Shown piece by piece: positions 1-4,969 of a DNA stretch of 5,971 bases. The stretch covers positions 1 through 5,971 of the forward strand of contig JAGRHM010000243.1 of the NCBI GenBank assembly GCA_020445005.1. Direction: 5' to 3'. This DNA comes from Candidatus Competibacteraceae bacterium. GTDB lineage: Bacteria; Pseudomonadota; Gammaproteobacteria; Competibacterales; Competibacteraceae. Both the position numbers and the translations under genes were made by a program. Position 1 is the stretch's first letter. Each line of letters starts with the position of its first letter. Under the pieces are notes generated by a model. That model did not search any database, had not been told where the DNA came from, and saw only the letters and a program-made list of their open reading frames with translations.

Positions 1-34
1 CCGGGGATAAGTCCGGCTTTGCCCAGGATCGGCG

Positions 35-49
35 AAGTGTGTCACACTT
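35..49. promoter_or_regulatory. 15-bp palindrome upstream of the ProQ-like gene (candidate operator)
   Basis: Two perfect 7-base arms (AAGTGTG and CACACTT) flank a single T, followed at once by a T-rich run (49-57). It lies about 30 bases before the chosen start of the ProQ-like gene. A one-base loop cannot form a stable RNA hairpin, so a dimeric repressor or activator site is more likely than a terminator. No clear -35/-10 pair was found beside it. The operator role is inferred from symmetry and position only. Confidence 0.35.
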
Positions 50-78
50 TCTTTTTTGCGAGGCTACGAGGTAGTGTA

Positions 79-882
79 ATGCCCCTGGATGTCAATCCGA
101 TCATCGACCGACTGTGTGAGACCTTTCCGGCGGCTTTTAATCGCCAGACGCCCAAGCCCTTGAAGATTGGCGTGGGCGAAGAACTGATGGCCCTGGCCGG
201 CGAACATCCAGCGTTCGCCGATTGGACCCGGACCCAAATACGTCGGGCGATCAAGGGATATACCCGGTCGTTTCGCTACCGGAAGGCGCTGGCCGCCGGC
301 GGCTCCCGGTATGATCTGGACGGGCAACCGGCCGGCGAGGTGACTCCCGAACAACAGGCGCTGGCGCAAGTGCCCCGCAAGAAAGCCGCCGGGCAGCCGT
401 CCAGCCCCGCTCCATCCCCCGCCGCTCCGGCGCTGTCACCGGCGGAACGACAAGCCTTGTTCAAGGAGGTGATGGCGATGGCCATTCCCGGCAAACTCGA
501 TATAACCCTGAAAATCAATCAACTCCCCCAGGCGAAACCGGCCTCGCCCGGCACGGTGCTGTTCGCCGTCCAGACCGACGGGCGCGTGGTGATCGTCGAG
601 ATGAAGAACAAGCCCTGGAACACGCTGAAGAAGGCGGCGGAGAACTACCCGCAATGGGTGGCGGCGATCACCGGCAAACTGGGCGATGCCATCGAAGGCG
701 GCTTTCAGCTGGAGAACCCCAGCGTTCAGGTGTTCGAGAAGAAACCGAAACCGGATGCAGCGGCCCCGTCCACGCCCACCGCCCCAGAACCGCCGGTGAC
801 CGCCGCCCCGGCGCCCGCGCCCGCAATGGGCTATGCCCAATTGACGCTAAAGGGTCGCGTTACGTCCAAAACCGAGGCTTAA
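79..882 (+). CDS. ProQ/FinO domain RNA-binding protein with long C-terminal extension
   Basis: This is a 267-residue protein. Residues 6-97 form a ProQ/FinO domain, with hallmark segments around TPKPLKIGVGEEL (24-36), IRRAIKGYTRSFRYRKAL (54-71) and a RYDLDGQPAGEVTPE stretch (77-91). The family binds structured RNAs (sRNAs and 3' UTRs, or FinP for FinO) in the cytoplasm and acts as a post-transcriptional regulator. A Pro/Ala-rich linker (about 98-118) leads to a second block (about 119-222) that contains GKLDITLKINQLP (138-150) and a Trp-containing KNKPWNTLKKAAENYPQWV segment (176-194). A second Pro/Ala-rich tail (223-250) and a short basic end follow. An in-frame start exists at 19, but ATG at 79 is preferred because GAGG (68-71) lies 7 bases before it and the protein then begins just ahead of the domain. 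It is longer than typical FinO or ProQ. It converges on the next gene with 57 bases between stops. The family call is firm; its RNA targets are unknown. Confidence 0.88.
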   Translation: MPLDVNPIIDRLCETFPAAFNRQTPKPLKIGVGEELMALAGEHPAFADWTRTQIRRAIKGYTRSFRYRKALAAGGSRYDLDGQPAGEVTPEQQALAQVPRKKAAGQPSSPAPSPAAPALSPAERQALFKEVMAMAIPGKLDITLKINQLPQAKPASPGTVLFAVQTDGRVVIVEMKNKPWNTLKKAAENYPQWVAAITGKLGDAIEGGFQLENPSVQVFEKKPKPDAAAPSTPTAPEPPVTAAPAPAPAMGYAQLTLKGRVTSKTEA

Positions 883-939
883 ACTCGATCCGTGCGGACC
901 TTAGATGAAAGCGCATCTGACGGACATCAGCCGGATGAT

Positions 940-2244
940 TCAAGCTCCGAAAAAAAAAGCATTCTTTAGATCGGACACAGAATACGGCTCCAATGACTTC
1001 TTCTTAGCTTCTTCCAGAAATTTAGCCGGACTCAAAGGTATTCTTTGACGTTCGTCTTGTTGATGAATATCAAATAGATCGTGCGTTTCAACTTTCGCGT
1101 CCGAAGAAAATGCATTATGTTCATTTAGAATTTCCAAGAGTGTCAGAAAATGCCGGGTGCTGGGTCGATAATGCCCACTGCTATTATCTAAACGCTCGAT
1201 TTTTCCGCCCTTCACCGCTATTGTGCCTGCGCAACGAACCTTGCGGCCACGGTTAAACGACGAGTGATGAAATGTGCCGACGCTATGTGAATGGATCAAC
1301 AATGCGCCATCCTTTAGCCACACGTACGCTTCACCTGACTTGTTTTTTGCTACTCCACTCGTGTTCAGCAGCTCACACTGGCTTTTTTCCTCCGTTAAGG
1401 GTTTCGCAGACAGGTAACCATTTTTGATAAAAACCTCTCGGACTTTTGAGCTCGAACCATATTGCACGCGGCTAAACTCGAAGTTGGATGGATCACAAGC
1501 ATCGAGATATTTAGTTAGTGTGCAAATAGGCTGCCCCTCTAGCCATTCAAAGAAATGTTTTTGTGTTTGCGAATTATACCACACGATAAAGGCATAGCTT
1601 ATGGCATTCTCGTGGGTCGCTTTGAGTATGAACTCCTGATGGTTGTTATTGGCCTCCAGCTCGATTGGGCGGTGGAAGGGATCCCACTTTTCCGGCTTCA
1701 CGCTAGGTCTTAGACTCAGTAATTCTGAATCAGCCGATGAGTTGCTCTTGCGCTGCAAATAATCGAAGAATTCTGAGTAACTATTTAAATGCCCCGTGAG
1801 AGAGTGACTCAGTTTTTCCAGATACTGGGCTTTCTTCCGCGCCCGTTGCGCAAGCGAATATACCCAGCGGTCAATGTTCTTTTCCTGCGGAATTAGTGGA
1901 GGTGGAGTACTTGCATTATTGTTATTGCTTTTGCCCCTAGCAGCGAGCGAACGTGGATTGACATTGCTTCCTCCTTTGTGGCTGTTTTCTCTTTGATATT
2001 GGTCATGATTTTTTTCTTGTAAATATTGACAAGCCTCCTTTTCAAGCGCCTTAAGCGCTTCGATACGCTTTGGGAAGATATCCCGGTTTGGTTTTTCTAG
2101 CTGGTGATAAGACGTTAATTGTTGCGAGATTTTATTCAAAGGATCTTGGGGGTTGGTGCCGATGGCAATCTTAGTAAAATTAAGCATCTTCTGCCAAGCG
2201 TCAAGCGACATGACATCTCGCCAAGGATGTTTGTTGTCAGCCAT
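940..2244 (-). CDS. IQM-like domain protein (bacterial relative of plant IQ-motif calmodulin-binding IQM proteins)
   Basis: This is a 434-residue protein. Its C-terminal half (about 190-385) matches what I know of the plant IQM family core. Landmarks, in the same order as in the plant proteins, are a YAFIVWYNSQTQKHFFEWLE segment (217-236), a VREVFIKNGYL segment (268-278), GTFHHSSF (323-330), CAGTIAVKGGKIE (338-350) and SGHYRP (356-361). In Arabidopsis, IQM1 binds calmodulin and affects catalase; no enzyme activity is firmly established for the core. No IQ motif is visible here. The N-terminus (1-80) is predicted helical, residues 90-125 are a low-complexity linker (NNNN, PPP), and 125-165 are helical again. 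No signal peptide or membrane segment is seen. The start is ATG at 2244, set by an AAAGGAGAG ribosome binding site; an ATG at 2400 in the same frame lacks one. The gene is visibly AT-richer than its neighbours, which suggests transfer. The layout resembles secreted effectors, but secretion is an inference. Confidence 0.72.
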   Translation of the reverse strand: MADNKHPWRDVMSLDAWQKMLNFTKIAIGTNPQDPLNKISQQLTSYHQLEKPNRDIFPKRIEALKALEKEACQYLQEKNHDQYQRENSHKGGSNVNPRSLAARGKSNNNNASTPPPLIPQEKNIDRWVYSLAQRARKKAQYLEKLSHSLTGHLNSYSEFFDYLQRKSNSSADSELLSLRPSVKPEKWDPFHRPIELEANNNHQEFILKATHENAISYAFIVWYNSQTQKHFFEWLEGQPICTLTKYLDACDPSNFEFSRVQYGSSSKVREVFIKNGYLSAKPLTEEKSQCELLNTSGVAKNKSGEAYVWLKDGALLIHSHSVGTFHHSSFNRGRKVRCAGTIAVKGGKIERLDNSSGHYRPSTRHFLTLLEILNEHNAFSSDAKVETHDLFDIHQQDERQRIPLSPAKFLEEAKKKSLEPYSVSDLKNAFFFGA

Positions 2245-2250
2245 AGATCT

Positions 2251-2256
2251 CTCCTT
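2251..2256 (-). promoter_or_regulatory. Strong ribosome binding site of the IQM-like gene
   Basis: Read on the minus strand, AAAGGAGAG sits about 6-7 bases before the ATG at 2244. It is the reason for placing the start there rather than at the upstream ATG (2400), which has no purine-rich stretch before it. Confidence 0.8.
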
Positions 2257-2445
2257 TAAAAATGCCCGTGGTCGATGACTGATTCTACGGAATACCCACC
2301 GCGTTGGATGCAGGCCCATCGGAGAAAGGGCTTGAAGCCCAACGGTACGAAAAGGTACGCTGAGCCGTAGGTGTCTAATATGTTTTGAGTTTGTGGGCAT
2401 CGCAAACTGGCTCAGAGTAGAGTGTCTATGGGGTCAGCTCACGAA

Positions 2446-2466
2446 GATGTCGTGGTTACAACCCAA
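2446..2466. repeat. 21-bp inverted repeat, left copy
   Basis: This 21-base stretch is the reverse complement of 4421-4441 with one mismatch (20/21 identical; the single difference is A at 2458 against a pairing of C in the other copy). The match ends abruptly on both sides. It lies about 265 bases before the likely start of the recombinase reading frame. It may be one end of the recombinase-bearing element, or the tail of a second, inverted recombinase copy, since the right copy codes for part of the ancestral recombinase C-terminus. A 5-bp AACCC/GGGTT hairpin (2461-2475) overlaps its edge. Confidence 0.7.
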
Positions 2467-2518
2467 ACCGGGTTAACTTTTGAGGTGATTCAGCCCCTGT
2501 AGCGTTCCCGTGGTCCCC

Positions 2519-2604
2519 GTGCGCAGTCTCTGGGCAGCGGGCGCTGGCCCTGTTCTCCCAATGGATCGCTCCTGAGCCGCAGGCGCATTCTGCCCAGAGC
2601 GCAC
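2519..2604. repeat. Imperfect inverted repeat in the recombinase upstream region
   Basis: GTGCGC (2519-2524) and TCTGGGCAG (2529-2537) pair with GCGCAC (2599-2604) and CTGCCCAGA (2590-2598). This gives a 15-bp stem with a 4-base bulge on the left arm and a 52-base internal region. No T-run follows, so it is not a standard terminator. It falls in a gene-free stretch and may be a protein-binding site or a decayed element end. Confidence 0.45.
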
Positions 2605-2625
2605 ACGCGCGATGAGGAGAGGCGT

Positions 2626-2871
2626 ATGCAAGCCAAGGTCACGAAACCCGGTCGGACGCGCGCCGCGCACCCGACACCCACGCTGGATGGTGTTGAGGAG
2701 CGAATCTCCTGTTGGAACGCCAAACAATGCGTGTGGCGGGCGCTCGACCTGCTCTATCATCGACCGGTGAACCCCCGTTATCGAACGTCCTCAGTGGAGG
2801 TCGCGACCCTGCCTCCGGCGGAGGCCCCACTGGAGATCGACTCATTGGACCGGTTGAAGGTCGGCCGTTAG
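2626..2871 (+). CDS. Small hypothetical protein upstream of the recombinase (uncertain)
   Basis: This 81-codon frame has a good ribosome binding site (GAGGAG, 2614-2619) 6 bases before its ATG. It ends with TAG at 2869-2871, where the recombinase catalytic domain begins in a different frame. The protein is basic and Pro-rich near its N-terminus, with one Cys-Trp cluster (about residues 29-37), and belongs to no family I recognise. It overlaps the doubtful N-terminal extension of the recombinase frame, and only one of the two is likely to be coding there. It could be a real leader gene translationally coupled to the recombinase, or the recombinase's own original N-terminal region separated from it by a frameshift. 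The evidence is limited to the ribosome binding site and the position. Confidence 0.28.
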   Translation: MQAKVTKPGRTRAAHPTPTLDGVEERISCWNAKQCVWRALDLLYHRPVNPRYRTSSVEVATLPPAEAPLEIDSLDRLKVGR

Positions 2872-3350
2872 CCGCGATCGATGCCCGAGTGTCCTCGGAG
2901 AAGCAGGAACAGGAGCAGACGGTGGCCAGTCAGTTGGAGGCCCTGTATCAGGCAGCGGCCCTGCGCGGTTATGCGCTGACTGCCGAGCTGGTCTTCGTGG
3001 ATGAAGGCTACAGTGGTGCCCGGCTGGATCGTCCGGGCTTAGAGCGACTCCGCGATGTGGCGGCGGCGGGGACCGTAGCAGCAGTCCTGGTCTATGCGCC
3101 GGATCGGCTGGCCCATCACTATGCCTATCAGGTGGTGATCATTGAGGAGTTAACACGCGCCGGTTGCGCCGTCATCTTCCTTAACCACGCCTTCGGCGAG
3201 AGTCCAGAAGAACAAATGCTGCTTCAAATGCAAGGGGTATTTGCGGAATACGAACGGGCGCTGATGGCGGAACGGACGCGCCGGGGCCGATTGTTTGCAG
3301 CCCGCCAAGGCCGGGTCAACGGGGGCGGCCATCCACCCTATGGCTATTGA
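2712..3350 (+). CDS. Serine recombinase N-terminal (resolvase/catalytic) fragment
   Basis: This is a 212-residue open frame covering the resolvase domain, up to the premature TGA. The nucleophile is Ser61 in ARVSSEKQ, and the conserved arginine region is YAPDRLAHHYAYQ (128-140). The helix AEYERALMAERTRRGRL (178-194) joins the catalytic and DNA-binding parts. The best start is TTG at 2712, with GAGGAG 11 bases upstream; ATG at 2727 is also possible. Family members normally start only a few residues before the A-I-Y-A-R-V-S strand. Here about 53 residues of Pro/Gly-rich sequence precede it, and no closer start codon exists. The usual Tyr of that strand is Asp57. If translated, the product lacks the whole DNA-recognition half and should not recombine DNA alone. 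Confidence 0.6.
   Translation: MERQTMRVAGARPALSSTGEPPLSNVLSGGRDPASGGGPTGDRLIGPVEGRPLAAIDARVSSEKQEQEQTVASQLEALYQAAALRGYALTAELVFVDEGYSGARLDRPGLERLRDVAAAGTVAAVLVYAPDRLAHHYAYQVVIIEELTRAGCAVIFLNHAFGESPEEQMLLQMQGVFAEYERALMAERTRRGRLFAARQGRVNGGGHPPYGY
2792..2832. repeat. Nested palindromes just upstream of the recombinase catalytic domain
   Basis: An outer pair, CAGTGG (2792-2797) and CCACTG (2827-2832), encloses two inner palindromes: GGTCGCGACC (2799-2808, perfect) and GCCTCC-GGC-GGAGGC (2811-2825). The 41-base span, with its symmetry and its position next to a serine recombinase, is the size of an att-type or regulatory binding site. It lies in the abnormal N-terminal extension, which supports that extension being non-coding. 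The function is inferred. Confidence 0.45.
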
Positions 3351-3413
3351 TACTTACACAAAACGGATCCGACCCCGTCCCAGTTAGTCGTCAATCCGGG
3401 CGAAGCCGCGATC

Positions 3414-4580
3414 GTGCAGCAGATGGACCGGTGGTGGGTGGAAAAGCAACTCAGCTCCTACGCCATTCAACAACGCCTGACCGAGCAGGGCCTGCCGACC
3501 CGGGGTTCCCATCGCCAAGGCTGGGCCCAAAGCACGGTCATCCACATCCTGCACAACCCGGTCTATAAAGGCGAGGCCGGGTACAACCAAACGCAGGTGG
3601 CCGACGCGTGGCGTCCGCGGCTGCAGACGGGCCTGAAGGACCTGCGCCCAGGCAATCGGCGCAGTCGGACCCGCCGTCCCCAGGAAGAGTGGATCCCCGT
3701 GCAAGTGCCCGCGTTGATCAACGCGGAGCTCTGGCGGATGGCTCAGGAACAACGGGCATCCAATCGTGCTCGCGCCGCTCGCAACACCCCGCATGAGTAC
3801 CTGTTACGCGGCCTGCTGATTTGCGGACACTGCGGTCGACGGCTGGTCGGCACCTGGACGGCCCTCTCGCACGGCCGCTCTATCTGTTTGGCACGTTATC
3901 CGCGTTCGGCGCCATGGAGTTGCGAGGGTCGCAGTGTCTCTGCTGCGCGGGTCGAAAGCCAGGTATGGGACCCCATCAAGGATTTGCTCGCCGAACCCGA
4001 CCGGCTCCGGGCACGCGACCAGGAAAGCCGGGGCGATCCGGCGCTCGTCGGCAGCGACGAGCGCGAACACGTCCGCATCGAGCGCCAACTCCAGGGGATC
4101 AAACGGGAAGTGCAACGGCTCATCGATGCCGACCCGATCCGAGTCATCACACTGACCGAGTTGCAAGACCGCCATCGGCGCGCCGAAGAGCACAACCCTG
4201 TCTTGACGAACCGCCTGCAGGAACTTTACCAGCAACGCCAAGCCCGGGAACAAGAGCTCCGACTCCTGCAGGGGCTGGAGGGGTTTTGCGCCAGCATTCA
4301 CGAGGCACTGGCAAATCCTACTTTTGCTGTGAAACAGAAAGTGCCACAATGGGTCGTGGATCGCATCATTATGGAAGACACCCGGCTGGATGATTCGGCA
4401 CATCATCCCGATCGGCCCTGTTGGGTTGCAACCACGACATCAAACGGAAAAAATCGTACGCTAAGCCTCGCCGGGCATGTTCTTGCCGTAGGTCCGGGTG
4501 ATTTTGGATTTGATCGCCAGTTTGAATTCACCGAGCCCGAGCCCGAGCCCGGGTACGGGAGGAAGTCCGGCATTGGGTAA
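3414..4580 (+). CDS. Serine recombinase C-terminal fragment with frameshifted tail
   Basis: This is a 388-codon open frame that can begin at GTG 3414 or ATG 3423, with no ribosome binding site near either. It is the continuation of the same reading frame as the catalytic fragment, through 3351-3413. It holds the recombinase DNA-binding domain, the zinc ribbon (CGHC at about residues 137-140 and later Cys near SICLA and WSCEG) and the charged helical region. After the VVDRIIMEDTRL segment, the last roughly 65 codons are a frameshifted read-through. They cross the ancestral stop (4462-4464) and run antisense into the neighbouring small gene, ending in an E-P repeat that is only the complement of that gene's Gly-Leu repeat. 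It has no catalytic domain. Confidence 0.6.
   Translation: MQQMDRWWVEKQLSSYAIQQRLTEQGLPTRGSHRQGWAQSTVIHILHNPVYKGEAGYNQTQVADAWRPRLQTGLKDLRPGNRRSRTRRPQEEWIPVQVPALINAELWRMAQEQRASNRARAARNTPHEYLLRGLLICGHCGRRLVGTWTALSHGRSICLARYPRSAPWSCEGRSVSAARVESQVWDPIKDLLAEPDRLRARDQESRGDPALVGSDEREHVRIERQLQGIKREVQRLIDADPIRVITLTELQDRHRRAEEHNPVLTNRLQELYQQRQAREQELRLLQGLEGFCASIHEALANPTFAVKQKVPQWVVDRIIMEDTRLDDSAHHPDRPCWVATTTSNGKNRTLSLAGHVLAVGPGDFGFDRQFEFTEPEPEPGYGRKSGIG
4421..4441. repeat. 21-bp inverted repeat, right copy
   Basis: This is the partner of 2446-2466, inverted, with 20/21 matching bases and 1954 bases between the copies. It sits inside the ancestral recombinase C-terminal codons (the G-L-Q-P-R-H stretch of the original frame), about 20 bases before the ancestral stop. 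That makes a coding remnant a real alternative to a terminal inverted repeat. Confidence 0.7.
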
Positions 4581-4736
4581 AACCTTCGATATGTATTGAT
4601 TCCTCATTCGTCGGGCCTGCGCTTCCTGGAAAGTAACCGTCTCGGCCACGTGCATCAGTTGTTCGGTCGCGCGCCGTAAAGCTTCTGTTGGGGTGTCGGT
4701 TACTCTCGGATGCCCTTCTAGGGGTCCGGGGAGCAA
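4461..4736 (-). CDS. Hypothetical protein, possibly N-terminally truncated
   Basis: This is a 91-residue frame from TTG 4736, with TAG at 4463-4461 overlapping the ancestral recombinase stop on the other strand. The middle (about 18-55) is an amphipathic helical stretch including ALRRATEQLMHVAETV and QEAQARRMRNQYI. It is followed by a Pro/Gly/Leu segment made of a GAGCCC hexamer repeated three times on the plus strand (about 4534-4551), then a basic end. I do not recognise a family. No ribosome binding site precedes the TTG. The frame stays open upstream to 4787 without an ATG, and the DNA becomes AT-rich at that point, so a truncated or broken 5' end is likely. An internal ATG exists at residue 28. 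Balanced codon use and the exact tail-to-tail junction with the recombinase argue that it is or was a gene. Confidence 0.42.
   Translation of the reverse strand: MLPGPLEGHPRVTDTPTEALRRATEQLMHVAETVTFQEAQARRMRNQYISKVLPNAGLPPVPGLGLGLGEFKLAIKSKITRTYGKNMPGEA
4532..4553. repeat. GAGCCC hexamer tandem repeat (three to four copies)
   Basis: Consecutive GAGCCC units lie within the minus-strand hypothetical gene, where they encode alternating Gly-Leu. The unit is in frame, so gain or loss of copies would not break the reading frame, and slippage variation between strains is possible. Confidence 0.7.
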
Positions 4737-4799
4737 TGGAACAGCGAACCGATATAAGGATAAATTGCTAATTATACCAAATTGTTACAGTCATCAGAC

Positions 4800-4849
4800 A
4801 ATGAAAGTTCAGTAAACTAACCGAAACGAATTCTTACTGAACTTTGATT
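4800..4849. repeat. Long inverted repeat (15 of 16 pairs, 18-base loop)
   Basis: A perfect 12-base arm (4804-4815, AAAGTTCAGTAA) pairs with 4834-4845. Past one G-G mismatch the stem continues for three more A-T pairs. The arms are too AT-rich and the loop too long for a typical intrinsic terminator, and no T-run follows. It may be a cruciform-forming or protein-binding site. Confidence 0.6.
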
Positions 4850-4914
4850 TCGCAAACCAGTTTTCTGTACTAGTTATTCTGCTTTTGCATCCTATGGAAG
4901 CATCCCACTAGCAG

Positions 4915-4942
4915 GTTCATTAAAACGATCGTTTTTTTGAAC
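4915..4942. repeat. 28-bp near-perfect palindrome centred on CGATCG
   Basis: The 14-base core AAAACGATCGTTTT (4922-4935) is a perfect palindrome with no loop. After two T-T mismatches on each side, the symmetry continues as GTTCA (4915-4919) against TGAAC (4938-4942). Twelve of 14 positions per arm match. It looks like a binding site for a dimeric protein. The decamer AAAACGATCG recurs at 5252-5261. Confidence 0.55.
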
Positions 4943-4969
4943 GACAAGAGGCTGCCTCAGCCCTGTCTC

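Larger units (their letters stand above)
2712..4464 (+). pseudogene. Large serine recombinase, inactivated by a nonsense codon and a frameshift
   Basis: The parts of a large serine recombinase appear in order. The catalytic domain (about 2865-3300) has ARVSSEKQ with the nucleophilic Ser at codon 2892 and a YAPDRLA motif. The recombinase domain (about 3380-3780) contains STVIHILHNPVYKGEAGY. A zinc ribbon (about 3800-3930) has CGHC followed by two further Cys, and a coiled-coil-like region rich in Glu, Gln and Arg (about 4050-4290) precedes a C-terminal VVDRIIMEDTRL segment. The two halves share a frame and are separated only by TGA at 3348-3350, at a place where relatives read GYRY, so an Arg CGA probably became TGA. 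Near 4387-4392 a one-base gain shifts the frame; in the shifted frame the sequence reads IRHIIPIGPVGLQ, a usual family ending, with TAA at 4462-4464. The family cuts and rejoins DNA at att sites to move mobile elements. This copy is almost certainly inactive. Confidence 0.85.

Noticed and set aside
883..939. Terminator between the convergent ProQ-like and IQM-like genes
   Set aside because: Only short imperfect pairings (around 914-937) and no T-run in either direction, so not supportable.
2245..2400. Upstream in-frame extension of the IQM-like protein to ATG 2400 (52 extra residues)
   Set aside because: No ribosome binding site precedes 2400, whereas a strong one precedes 2244, and the extra residues look unlike the rest of the protein.
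2473..2760. 95-codon minus-strand frame in the recombinase upstream spacer
   Set aside because: It has no ribosome binding site, contains the inverted-repeat arms and overlaps other doubtful frames; its composition is typical of chance GC-rich frames.
3348..3350. TGA as a recoded selenocysteine or read-through codon
   Set aside because: The position is normally Arg in the family, no selenocysteine insertion structure was recognised, and the gene carries a second frameshift, so plain decay is the simpler reading.
3804..4406. Long minus-strand frame opposite the recombinase (200 codons)
   Set aside because: It is antisense to clear recombinase homology and its composition is the mirror of that gene. 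The same applies to the frames at 3384-3794, 3821-4393 and 3896-4195.
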